64,000 nt of DNA from Syngnathus acus. Taxonomy: Eukaryota > Chordata > Actinopteri > Syngnathiformes > Syngnathidae. The notes under the pieces are model-generated. The model was given only the letters and a program-made list of their open reading frames with translations. It was not told the origin of the DNA and ran no database searches. Below, one piece after another: positions 1-13,117 of this stretch. The position numbers and the translations under genes were made by a program. Numbering within the stretch: position 1 is the first letter of the stretch; every line of letters starts with the position of its first letter. The stretch lies in NCBI RefSeq assembly GCF_901709675.1, contig NC_051092.1:4654491-4718490 (forward strand), written 5' to 3'.

Positions 1-92
1 ATGGGGATGGATTTGGCCAACAGCATGCATGGGTGGAGCTGGGCCCCGTTACCAGAGCGAAGCAGCTGAGCTTCAGGGGTCCTGAAGAACAA
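1..92 (+). pseudogene. Relic of an ankrd26-type terminal exon (left arm, partial)
   Basis: These bases mirror 27710-27801 and resemble the last coding exon of the ankrd26-like gene at 43360-43472. The common core reads like gtggaNctgg...cagagc.aagcag followed by a ggNtcctga-type end, so the stop lies at a matching place. One base is missing relative to the intact gene, which shifts the frame within the core. The window edge cuts off its 5' part; the splice acceptor is visible only in the right-arm copy. A second shared block, gtgcttaagtgcaatgt in one orientation, lies downstream in both places (360-377 here, 43192-43210 by the gene). Confidence 0.6.
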
Positions 93-540
93 CCACGAGG
101 AAACAACAAGTTGAGGTCGACGCGATGGACAGGTTGAGAAGCGGCCGACTTGAGCTCACTTGAGGGCTTGCCGCCCGCCGCCGGCCGACCGGCCGGCCCG
201 AGCACACTCTTGTGATTTTGGCGGGCTCCATTTTTAGTGATTACTTTCTTTTTTTTTCATGCATGATTATTATGATTTCAGATAGGGACTGTGCCAAGCT
301 CCTCTGTCACGTTCCACCAAGATTTCCCCATCATGAAGAAATGCAAGCACACAATGTACATTGCACTTAAGCACTCACACGATTAGCCGCACGCATGAAT
401 CCGATCCCACGTGATAGTTGAAGCGTTCCCCCCAGAAATCGTGAAATTGGCTCAGTAGGTTGTAGCCCAATGTTACACTGCCAAGGTCAACCACCTAACA
501 TTTGTATTACCTCCCATGGCAGTGTCGGTCCAAACAAGTA

Positions 541-770
541 GCTAGCTTGTGGATGAATGAATGAATGAATGCATGCCTGCCTGACTGACTGAATGCATGA
601 AATGTCATGAAAGTGGCTAATTGCTGTGCGTCAACTGTATGTTGCATCACACGAGTGCTGTTATTTTTAGAAGCAACATACAGTACAGATTTAATCCTGT
701 TTTGGGATTTTGACCTCTTTTTGGATTGGATGGATGGATGGACGGACGGACGGACCGATGGATGGATTTG
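541..770. repeat. Simple repeats (GAAT/GACT and GGAT/GGAC types)
   Basis: Tetranucleotide runs of gaat/gcct/gact occur around 548-595, and ggat/ggac runs around 722-768. They are mirrored at about 27034-27262 in the other arm. They explain the spurious low-complexity open frames in this stretch. Confidence 0.8.
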
Positions 771-1758
771 ATATGTGCCATCACAAGGGGAAATGTTTGC
801 CTTGCTTTTAGTGTTAGACTTTATTTTTGTAGGGACAAGGGAATGCAACTGACTTTGATATTGCTGCATTTATATATCTTGCCATTTACCGCTGTTTGTC
901 CTTTGTGGTTGTTTTGTTACTTTTGCGCTACATATCTTGTATTTGGAAGTCACTATGTCAAAAGAGAGAAATCTTGTCAATGAGCAGAAAGTTGTAAATA
1001 AATGAATGCAACAGCCTGAACTGGAGGATAGATATTCTGCGGGGTTTTTTGTTGTTGTTGTTGGGTTTGTTTGTTTTATGGCGTAGTTCAACTCTTATTT
1101 GTGATCAGTTTGAACCAATTACGTATTGAATCAAACCAATTCCACTGACAGGTGGCCTGCATGCTAAAAGTTCCCGAAGGTTGTTTGACGGACGGGACCG
1201 GAGCGGACCGGACCGGACCGGACGGTGTGTTGCAAAAAAGTCTCTCTCTCGCTCTCTCTCTGTGATGATGACTTTCTCTTGTTCCTCCTGGCTGGACACA
1301 TGAACATTCCGGACCCGTGACGTCAAACAGCTCCGAGATGACTTTGTTAACAGAAAGGCCAAATGTACAGGCGCTCGTCGACTTTTCAAAGCGGGACGAT
1401 CGACTATATGACGAGCGAGCGACACGCACGCACGCAGCCTTTGCAGACTTTGCTGTCACACCACACGAGGTTGGGGCGCGCCGCCCTCGTCGCCGCCTCA
1501 CTCACCCCGCTCGCCACAAAGCCGCCGCGCAGCGCATCCAATCCAGATAGGCCAAATGTGCACAAGGCTCGTCAACACTTCACAGCGTCCTTTGGGACAA
1601 CAATGACGAGCGTGGGCAACCTTTGCTGCCACGTGCTCATATCCGTCGCTCGGCCGAGCAAAAGCGGCTCGTCTGCTCCTCAGCCGCATTCGCCGCCGCA
1701 TTCGCAGCAGCGTTCGTTGCACCGCTGAAGTCAGGAAACACCACTCGATCACGACAAG

Positions 1759-2766
1759 ATGGTCCCGTCCCGGCGTTGGCGGCTTCAGCTGCTGCTGCTG
1801 CTGCTGCTGCTGCGGGCCTCCGCAGCAACGGATCCGGAGTGCCAGATAGCTACAGCGGGGGGATCGAAGGAGTGCAAGTGCGAGATAGGCAAAGCGCTCA
1901 CGTTGAAAATCTCCACCGCGGCAGAGCCAGGTAGTTCATTCAAATGGAAGGACCCGAAGAATAACGCAATTAAGGCTGATGATGTTGGCTACGACTTAGA
2001 CACAGAATCAAAATCGTTGAAGATCAAAAATTTGAAAGCCGCTGACGCCGGGATCTACAAGGCTGAGTACACTCTTCAGAGCGCATCCAAAACTGAAGAA
2101 TTCACTGTTCAACCTTTGGTCGTGTGCGATGCGTCATCAACATGCAAAGTCAACAAGGGCAACAATGTCCGATTGAAGTCTGGAAGCTCTACTACCACAT
2201 GGAAGTTTAAAGACGGCACTCTTCCACCGAGGGCCACCGAGGAAAGCGGCAACGTAGACATCATCAACCTGGATGCGGAAGAACACAACGGCGTCTACAC
2301 GGCGGGCGCAACGACCATCACAGTTGAGGTTACGGCGAAGGCTATCGTGGAGTCCAACCAGTCAGGAAACAAGATTGCGACGGAGTCAGGAAACAAGATT
2401 GCGACGGACAACAACAAGAGAGTTGTTGTGGTCAAAGCCAGCAGCAAAGCGATAACAGGCACACGATTCACCCTGGTTTGCGCCGTCACTGGGAGCAGCG
2501 CCACGGCCACCGTCGCCAACAACACCTACGAATGGCAGAAGGACGGCCAAGTGATGGTCAACCAAAAGGGCGCCACTGCGATCTTTCCGGCCCTCCAGAA
2601 GACGGATGCAGGCACATACGTGTGCAAGGTCGGCGCGGACCAGTCGGCCGGCTACCCCTTGACGGTGACCACGGCTGGGGGCGCCGTGGCGGCGTCCTAC
2701 TCACCGGCGCTGCTGATGACGACGCTGAGCCTGCTGCACGTGCTGCTTCGCCTCGTGTGCTACTAG
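1759..2766 (+). CDS. Intronless Ig-superfamily cell-surface protein, copy 1
   Basis: This is a single uninterrupted frame of 335 codons from the first ATG. Residues 1-23 form a signal peptide whose core is eight leucines encoded by a CTG run. Three Ig-like segments follow (about 30-118, 119-195 and 220-303). Only the third has both canonical cysteines (LVCAV and DAGTYVCKV) and a tryptophan. The first has an AGIYKAEY F-strand without cysteine. An 8-residue unit, SGNKIAT plus a variable residue, is repeated twice near 200-216. The C-terminus ends in a hydrophobic stretch of about 23 residues with no cytoplasmic tail, suggesting a GPI anchor. An AATAAA lies at 3202. I do not recognise the family; basigin/embigin-like or retrogene origin are guesses. 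The copy in the other arm is identical. Lack of introns is unusual for this superfamily. Confidence 0.8.
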   Translation: MVPSRRWRLQLLLLLLLLRASAATDPECQIATAGGSKECKCEIGKALTLKISTAAEPGSSFKWKDPKNNAIKADDVGYDLDTESKSLKIKNLKAADAGIYKAEYTLQSASKTEEFTVQPLVVCDASSTCKVNKGNNVRLKSGSSTTTWKFKDGTLPPRATEESGNVDIINLDAEEHNGVYTAGATTITVEVTAKAIVESNQSGNKIATESGNKIATDNNKRVVVVKASSKAITGTRFTLVCAVTGSSATATVANNTYEWQKDGQVMVNQKGATAIFPALQKTDAGTYVCKVGADQSAGYPLTVTTAGGAVAASYSPALLMTTLSLLHVLLRLVCY

Positions 2767-3552
2767 ATCCCGGGACGGCGCCCGCCAGCTCGTCCCCGGC
2801 CGGGAGACGCCAGCTCGGGGCCCGTCCGGAACCGCCGCCATCATCGTGTAAAAAGTTCAAACAAGCAAGCGACCATTCTTTCTGTTTGTCCAGCATATGT
2901 CCACCTAGTAAGTAAAAACAAGCAAGCGACCGTTCTTTCTGTTTGCGCTTGGCTTTAGAATCAATCAATCAATCAATGAACTCCTGAAAATGTGTGTTTA
3001 TGCAACACGCTTTCATGATTGAATGCGCATATCTAATGAAGGCAATGTTTCGAATTTGTCCAAAGAGGCCTTAGAAATGTACATACAGTTGATGGAATAT
3101 GCTGAGTTAGTTGTCTGTCTCACTCGAGATAAAAGTCTTGCTCAATTAACCTGAATCATTTAATCATTCTCTCATTTTGCTGTGCATGCTTACTATAGTG
3201 CAATAAAAATACAAACGTTTTCACCAACGTACTCTGACTGATGATTCAAATGATACAAATTGTTTTTGGTTTGCGTATACGACTGAGCGATTTGGAACAC
3301 AGCTTCTGGGTGGGTGTTTTTTTTTTTTTTGGTCACGCACACGCGCGCTGGGCTGTTCAGTGCACGAAGATGACCGGTACAAACCGACTGAACGCGTCAA
3401 CGCCTTTATTCTGCTTCAAACAAGTTTACAGTTGAAAGAATGGCTCACCTAAAAGTCAACTAAATCGTTAGAACACATCTTATGTTACTTCAAACCAACG
3501 AAGAACTCAATGACGTGTATTCAATTAAAGCGTGTTTTTACGTCCACACTTT

Positions 3553-4142
3553 ACTTTCCACATAAGCGCAAAAACGCCATCGTTTGGCCTCAACGCTGCA
3601 AAATGTGCTCCCGTGAGATTATCTTGCGCAATAGTCAAGAGGGAACAACAGGTGGCAAGCGCTAAAGAAACAAGAAAAAACGTTAGAATTAAGCCGATTG
3701 CCGTCGACGTGACCACGCCATGCAGACAGGAAGCGGCGCTAGTTATGGTTCGCCCAGGGCGCAAAAGCCAGGACCGCCTCTGGAAAAAAGGGATGGAATT
3801 CAAACACGCTCCGTTGATTAACCAGGTGATTATTAGTGTTCTTGGTTGTCTTTGTGCCCTAAAACCGGTTTAAGGTGTGAGCGAGCTATTCGGCTGCTTA
3901 TACAGCTGAAGCCAAGATTTACGAGGTACTTGAACGTGACACGGGAGAAGCGATGGTTTCCTGGTTTGTGATTGGATATCAGGCTGTCACTTCTGAGCAC
4001 ATGTCAGTCGCAAGTAGCCAATCACCTTGCTTGTTCTTGGCACGTGCACCGGCCGGCCGATGCTAAGCAGCTGTGTCGGAGGGGAGAAAGAGGAAGCTCA
4101 GGCCAGCCAGACATCAGCAGCCGAGCTTGCCGGACCGGTGCG
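3553..4142. other. Inverted-repeat junction and bmt2 5' flank
   Basis: Up to about 3623 the sequence still matches 24184-24249 with a 5-bp indel and a few substitutions. Beyond that no similarity to the other flank is seen. The remaining stretch is moderately GC-rich just before bmt2 and presumably holds its promoter and 5' UTR. No TATA box is obvious. Confidence 0.5.
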
Positions 4143-6438
<2,296 letters not shown>

Positions 6439-7752
6439 ACCACACTCTTGTCGCGCTTCAACTGCTGCGCTGCCAAACGTAAACCGGCTGCATTCTCCTC
6501 GCCCTTCCCTTCCTTTCCCCTCAAACCACTTGCACAGTGTGAAAGAGATATGTTTACGCAATATTTTCTGAGAACACCCTCGCTCGACATATATTTTGAT
6601 AAATAGATTGACTTTTTCTAAGAGTTGGAAAGCGAGCGCCCCAAATATATCAACGCCTCATGCTCTCTTGACGTCCAGCATCATCTTCCGGCGTGTCCGC
6701 GTGCTGACAGAGCGTGGACGTCGAGCCGCTTTTTAGCAAGAAAAAAAATAAAAAGACAACCTGACGGTCAGTGAAGAGACTGAAGAAGAGGACACTGACG
6801 GGCTAGCTGAAAAATGTTAAGCGCACTCTTCTCAAAGACATTGGTGTTGCCCGGTCTTTTAAACCATATTTGCATCCTTAACAAAAAATGTGGTGTTTGT
6901 AGCATTTTAGGATCATGTAACTGGAGTATTCTACTAATGTGACGTAAGTGTGTGTTGCTCATTGTGTCACAAGGTACTAATGTTTTGAAGTAGTCCTGTT
7001 TTTGGGAGAGCCTATATCGCTTACCTTTCGTATCTTAGTTTTTGGTTTTTAAGCAGAGAAATGATACAAATGTGTTGCTGCCAAATAGACTGATTGCAGT
7101 AACTTTGCGGCTGTAAATCCAGCGTAAGCAACCAATGAGCAAGATCCAGCCAGCCGTTTGATTTCAAAACCCAACTCAAACCACATTTCAAGCACAAATG
7201 CTCACGATAGAACAAAAGTGTACGCAAAAAGGTTGCTCATTCTGGTTGGAAGTGTCCTGCTCCCTCAGACTGAAAATTCACCTGAACTGAAAACGTTTGC
7301 ACTAGTTGAACCTCTGAAACAGGTTTGAGATGATTTTTTTTTTTTTTTTATTAACCTTTAACGCAATAGATGCTGCTGAGGTTTTTAAGCTAATAGCTAA
7401 CGATGGTGTTTGTTGGGTTTGTGCGTGTGAATGACGGCGTACTGGCACTTTATCTCATTGATCCCAAAGGCCGTCGCAAATTGACCTATTTTCTTACAAT
7501 GACCAGCAAGATGAGAAAGCGGCACGTCTGGAAGTGCTTTTAGATACCATCACACTCTTAAAGATGTCACACTTGGGCAGCACACAAAAGTTATTCTTGT
7601 CATCTAATACATGTTCATACGGCTTCTGTTTCTGAATAGAGCATCACTCAAAGTCAGTGGTAGTGTTATGACGTGGTGCAGTAGTCTTCCAGTCTTTCCT
7701 TGAGACTCATTTGCATGGTTTATAATCATCAAACGTTTTCAACAGTTTAGAA
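6439..7752. other. bmt2 3' UTR and intergenic AT-rich DNA
   Basis: No coding exon is seen. An AATAAA-type signal at about 6746 could end the bmt2 message. The rest is AT-rich unique-looking sequence. Confidence 0.5.
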
Positions 7753-8086
7753 CAGTGGTTCTTAACCTGGGGTCGATCGAACCTAAGGGTTCAGGGGGTC
7801 GGTCTCAGGGGTTGGGCAGAGCCTCCACTGCGGAGGTCCGAACACACCTGAATATCGCAGAAGTCACACTGATATGCTGGTATGTAATTTGTTGTGAGTT
7901 GATGCACGGTGTTGGTTTTGTTCTTTGAACAAGGTGATGTTCATGCACGGCTCATTTTGTGCAGCAGTGATAAACATCTGTCTTGAATTTGAAGGAAAAT
8001 ATATTTATATATTTTTTTGTCACTAAAGAGGGGTTCAGTGAAGAACTGGTGGGGTTCGGTACTGCTAACAAGGTTGGGAACCACTG
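7753..8086. mobile_element. Non-autonomous hAT-type MITE with target-site duplication
   Basis: The element begins cagtggttcttaacct and ends with the near-perfect inverse aggttgggaaccactg, giving terminal inverted repeats of about 16 bp. It is flanked by identical 8-bp direct repeats, gtttagaa, at 7745-7752 and 8087-8094, which is the duplication length of hAT transposons. The 334-bp body has no transposase. Elements with these termini are common in vertebrate genomes. Confidence 0.9.
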
Positions 8087-8972
8087 GTTTAGAACAATGT
8101 GTGCTTCTTGTATGGTTGTGTCTTTTATAAATGAATGTAAGTGGAAGGTGTCTGTGTTTTCTTATGGAGCAAATTATCCAAGCCAATTTGTACTGTACAT
8201 TTATAAACTTAATCATCTAATCATACACCTTAGTGCACTAGCTTTGCTGAAATGCACTATATTGCATTTTTAATGTAAGATAGATTCTGAACAATGACTC
8301 AAAAGTAGCCGTTTTAGAAAGATAGGACTTCTTAACACAATTGTGGCCTTGTTTTTAGAACGGAAATCTATCATTTATTCACAATTCTGTTGCAAATGTT
8401 CCTTTGTATGCGTTTGCTTTCATTCTTATGTTCAGCTCAAACCAGCTTAATGATGTACTTTCTTTCTGTTAAATGTCAAACGTATTTTTTTTTCCCGTTT
8501 GGTGAAGCTTTACTTTTTTAAAACCTCTGAAAGTTTACCAACTTAAAGCTACTCTTGGGACTTTATTTATAAAGTTCGTGACGAATAAATAGTAGCGTGC
8601 GCTTTCTTCGGAACTTTTCGGTGCTTCGCACTTTCCGTAGACAGTGCTCATTCGTCAATCATGGCGTTTTGAAAACTTTCGACGCGTCGGAAGTTCCTGA
8701 ACTGAAATGCCTTCACCAAAAGGCTACAGGTCCGAATCTTTCCAATTAGCGACAGAAAATGCCACTCTCGTAACTTAACGACGATCGTTGTTATGCACGC
8801 TAACGTCAACCCGGCGAAAGATGGTAACTTCAGCTAGGCTAGCCACTTTTGCCAAGTTAGCAACGTAGCTAACCTTTGGCTCTCTCGCGACGTCCATGTC
8901 CTTAAGTAAAGCGAAACGCCCTATTGAAATACTAACGCGCCTGTTTTGAGCGTGAATAGATATATATTCATA
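8087..8972. other. tmem168 5' flank
   Basis: AT-rich sequence up to about 8570 is followed by a GC-richer stretch (8580-8960) that probably contains the tmem168 promoter and 5' UTR. No other exon is recognised. Confidence 0.4.
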
Positions 8973-11442
8973 ATGTGGCGTTTTCTGCGGTACTGCGTCA
9001 GCCACTGGCTGCAAGCGGCGATGACCCGACTCGACGTTCAAGGGGAGGGGAGCGTGTGGTCTTCGGTCCGCTGCCTGGGCTACATGTCCGGCCTCAACCT
9101 GCTGGTGGCGCTGTGCCTAGGCCTCTTCGTCCGCTGGGAGGAGACGGCCGACTCCACGCTGCTGGTCATCTTCATCTTGGCTCTGCTCGTCCTGCCGCTG
9201 GCTGGCGGCTTGTACTGCTACTTGGGCACGGAGCGGCTCAGCCTCAGCCTCCTGCATCTTTGGTTCGGCTTCCTTCTGGGTCTCCTGTGCTTCGTCAACA
9301 GTCCTGAGCTGGAAGGCAACAGCAAGGAGCAGGTGGCCAACGGTCTGCTGCTGTCCAGCGTGTCCCTGAGGACTCTTTGGGCTCTGCTGGAGAGGATGCT
9401 GGGCTACGCCAGGCACCGGCCCGCCTTCCTCACCTCGGCCGAGCGGCTTCAGCTGACGGGCTTCGCCGCCGCCAGTACGGCGCTGCTCCTCCACAAAGCC
9501 CTGAGCGTCACGGTGCTGGCCGTGGCCCTCTCCGCTGTGGTGGTTGCCCTCAGAATGAAAGCGATTCTGGCGTTGACCAACCTGGCGTGCTTTGTCGCCA
9601 TCGGCGGCGACTTCTTCCTGGCGAGCCTCGGAGTCCGGACCAACGCGTTTGCCCTGGGATGCTTCTTCGGGCTGCTGGTGTGCGAGCCGCTGCTCGACGT
9701 CTACTTCAGCGGCCTCTCGGTGACCGAGCGTTGGCAGCCCTTCCTGCACCGGAGGGGCTTGTGGCGCCGCCTCACCCTGCTGCCTTTGCTGCTTCTGGAG
9801 GTCACCTTCGTTGTTCTGGCAGCACAGGTGCTGGGTCGCCTGGACCGCTGGTACCTAACCATCCCGGCGTTGGCAGCATGCACGCTTTTCTGGGCCGTCT
9901 GCCACTTGGTGTTCTTCATCAGCCTGTGGGGCTTTCACAGCAAGCTCAGCGACTGCCAAAGAGTTTGCCTGAGCCAGGCTTGCGGGGGCAGCGGGCTGGA
10001 TAAGATCATGGCCTCCAAGGGCATGAGGCACTTTTGCCTCATCTGTGAGCGCCTGCTGCGCTTCACGCTGGTGTCCACCGTCGCCCTCGCCGCTCTCTCC
10101 TGGCAGGTAAGTGGCAGCGGCTTTGATGTATCCGCATGTGATCCAGTTGTCTTGTTTGAGAAGTTCACTTGGCTGAGCTTTGTGTTTGTTGCACCCAGGC
10201 GTCCAGCAGCATCTTCTTGAGCACCTTCCTGCTGGTTCTCCCTCTGGAGTCCGTCTTTCACGGCCTGTTCCACGAGCTGGGTGGCAGCCTGGGAGGAACG
10301 TGTGTGGGCTACGCCATGGTCATACCCACCAACTACTGCAGGTACGACGCATGCCACAGCAAATATTGCATTGTCAAACGTTTCACCCTTAAAACATAGA
10401 CGACTCTCCAAGTGCTACAGTACCTTTTATTGAAACTCCACAGAAAACAAATCAGCCCAAAAATTCACACACACAAAAATCCACGTTAAAATGTCGCTCT
10501 GCAAAATGTTTTCCATGCAGCCCCGACGGGCAGCCTGTGCTGCTGCCCCCCGACCAGGTGCAGCACCTCAACCTGCGCTCCACGGCCATGCTGAGCAATA
10601 TCCAGCGTTTCTTGGCCCAGCACCTCATCGAGACGTTCGGCTGCGACTACTCCACCGGCGGCATCACGCTGGAGGCGCTGCAGGCCAAGCTCAAGTCCTT
10701 CATGGATCTGCGCACAGCCGACGGGCCGCGCCACGACACCTACCTGCTTTTCTACAGCGGGCACACGCATCGCAGCGGGGAGTGGGCGTTGGCAGGTCTG
10801 TTGTTATCATGATGTCACACTTGGGTCCGGGCGCCAAAGCGCGAGTCTTCTCGACTCGTTTTTCTTTGACTAATTTCAATCCAAGTTAACGGTTGTTCTT
10901 TGTCTCTTGAAGGCGGGGACACGCTCAGTCTGGACCAGCTGTTGGACTGGTGGAGGGAGAAGAACGGCACCTTCCCCTCCCGCCTCATCCTGGTGCTGGA
11001 CTGCGACCACTCGTCGGCCATGGTGAAGGCAGCGCGGCGGGTGGAGGGCGTGCACGTGGCCGTGCAGGGCGCCACGCCGTCTCGGCCCGCCGAACTGCAG
11101 CGGGGGGACTTCCTGTCGCACTGGGTGGCGTACAACTGCGACGGGGACGGTGGCGTCCCGTGGTCGCGGCGGGGTGGGGCGCCGCCGGCCGTCTACGGCG
11201 TGTCCCGCCGCTGGGGCGACTACGTGTTGCACCTGCCCACCGGCGACGACCTCACTGACCACTGGAGGGCCTACTTTCCCCGGGTCACCTACCCGCTGGT
11301 CCGCCTGGCCTTGTGGTGCGGCGGGCTCAGCCTGCTGTGGCCCTGCAGCGCCTGCCTCAGGTGCCTTAAGAGGGTCAAGCTCAACTGGTTTCCTCCCGCC
11401 ATTCTGGACACCGGACAAGGCTTCAAACTGGTCCGATCTTAG
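8973..11442 (+). CDS. tmem168: TMEM168, multipass membrane protein
   Basis: Four exons join in phase: 8973-10106, 10199-10341, 10521-10795, 10913-11442, giving 693 residues (human 697). The first exon holds nearly all hydrophobic segments, about ten membrane spans. The later exons encode a large hydrophilic domain with LLFYSGHTH, then [12 protein letters not shown] and LVLDCDHS motifs, another hydrophobic stretch and a C-terminal [15 protein letters not shown]. The family is reported at the nuclear membrane/ER and in heart electrophysiology; its biochemical role is unknown. The ATG at 8973 starts the conserved [14 protein letters not shown] nearer upstream alternative in frame (8946) is not an ATG. 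It follows bmt2 head to tail, as in human. Confidence 0.95.
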
Positions 11443-12123
11443 ACAGGGAAACCGCCTACAGCCTTTTTGTTACATCGGCAGCTTTTCTTCTTACCAACCG
11501 GCATCCATTTTGTTACTGACCACAAAATATAACAGGGGCCTACCTACTTCTTCTTGCCCAGTCAACCAAGATTCGCTCCAATTCAAAGTCAAGCAATGTA
11601 GAAAATTGTGCGAGTTGGAGGCTTGATGCTAGTTTGCACTCGTTTTTTTGTTGTTTTTTTTGTACGTGTTTACAGTGTTTAGCAAATGTATTGGACCAGA
11701 AAACACCATCCGGCATCTTGAAGCGCTTGAACTTTAATTTGCTGCCGTCATCAAGGCATAATAATGTGTTTTGCTATTTATTTTTCCTTCTTTTGAAAAG
11801 GAATAACTATATTTTAGCATTAAAAATATGATTGGTGTTCAAAAGCAAACAAAAATCTCACCAGTTACAGGTGCTGTGTGGCCTCAAGCTTGCATAGGCG
11901 GGTCCAATACATCTGTCAAACATTAATTTTGCTCATATTTGTCAAATACAAATTCCCAATGTGCCTTTTTCCAACTGTGATGACACCAAAGTGTTGCTGA
12001 TCTTTGCACACATTTAAACGCCAAAGTGCTTTATCAACAGCTACGAAGACCTCAACCAGCCTTTTTAAAACAACTATTTTTAAAATATATTTCTAATATT
12101 GTATCCTTACACTTGTTTAGCTC
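11443..12123. other. tmem168 3' UTR and flank
   Basis: AT-rich, with no exon. Probably the tmem168 3' UTR up to about 11830. Confidence 0.45.
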
Positions 12124-12550
12124 AGTGTTTCCCAACCTTTTTTCATTCACGGGACACCTTTTCATTGGAAAAAATCTCGAGGCACACCACCAACAAAAAT
12201 CTGTGAAGTGTTACACCAGCTTCTATATTGAAGTCAGTTATATTACAACAAAAGACAAAGTTCTATTCCTATATATATGGAGAGTCGAATAATTGAATAC
12301 AAATAAATACTAAATATTCTTTAAATTGTATTTCTTTTGTCAATAAAAGTGACAGGTTTTGAAAAAAGGTTTTAGACAGTGTAAGGAATAAACTATTGAA
12401 AGTCATTGTGATCAAAATCCAAAAGAATCAATATGGCTTTGTTTACTGTTTTAGACTAGCTCTATAAAATATTGCGGCATTAAGAACAAAGTCACTTTTA
12501 AAGACACTCTGCTGTTCTGACAGCGGCTGAGTGGCTATCACAGTCGAGGT
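12124..12550. mobile_element. hAT-like repeat fragment
   Basis: Starts cagtgtttcccaacc and continues with a cacgggacacc.../ggcacaccacc block typical of a widespread fish hAT-derived repeat. No matching terminal repeat or target duplication was found at the other end, so the 3' limit is approximate. Confidence 0.6.
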
Positions 12551-12689
12551 GTTTCGACTTGGCTGTGTATTTTACGTTGGTGAAACATGCACAATCCAGG
12601 TTCTCCCGTTGAACTACATGCTCTCATTTCCATCGGACCGAAAACGCACCACAGCCGTCATAGTGTCAGTGTGAGTAAAAGCACACAGC

Positions 12690-12990
12690 AACTAGTGATG
12701 TGCATTCCAGTTCTTTTAAATGAACGGAATCTTTAGAATCAGTTCATTCAAAAGGTTTGTTCAAACGAATCCTTCAACAAAGCGTTCCCCCCCACCCACA
12801 CACACACAGACGCACACACTGAACAGGAAGTTGCGTCACTGGCTCGTCTCGTTCGTGAACGGGAAATTACGTCACTTAAAGTCCCTCCTCCATCTATCAC
12901 TCGCTGCTGATTAGTCGTTCGCGAAGATTCACGAGTGAGTGACAGCGTTGCTGCTATACCAGCCAACACACGTTATGCCGACATTGTTTT
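12690..12990. repeat. Probable dispersed repeat (gtgatgtgcattc / gttcgtgaacg type)
   Basis: The block starts with agtgatgtgcattcc and contains several ttcattca/gttcgaacg-like half-palindromes and a CA run at about 12795. It resembles a short non-autonomous element family seen in fish. Termini were not resolved. Confidence 0.4.
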
Positions 12991-13117
12991 AATTTTGTAT
13001 TTGTTGGGTTAGGGTTGATGGTGTTATGCTAATAGAGTGTCGGAATGACGTCACAGATCAACCAGCCAATCAGAAAGAGGGGGTGAGGGCGGCGGGTGTG
13101 GCACTTTTCACTTAAAC

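Larger units (their letters stand above)
1..3552 (+). repeat. Left arm of large inverted repeat (open at window edge)
   Basis: This segment is the reverse complement of 24250-27801: position x pairs with 27802 minus x throughout. All translated frames compared on both strands are identical between arms, and even a 14-base T run near 3318 has the same length in its partner. The first break is a 5-bp insertion at 3553. Weaker, gapped similarity continues to about 3623 (partner about 24184) and then stops. The arm holds an intronless Ig-domain gene, short GGAT/GACC-type and CT simple repeats, and at its outer end a relic of an ankrd26-type terminal exon. The arm continues beyond base 1, so its full length is unknown. 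Such identity means very recent duplication, ongoing gene conversion, or an assembly duplication. Confidence 0.95.

Noticed and set aside
9117-9749. 210-codon minus frame opposite tmem168
   Set aside because: Antisense shadow of tmem168 exon 1.
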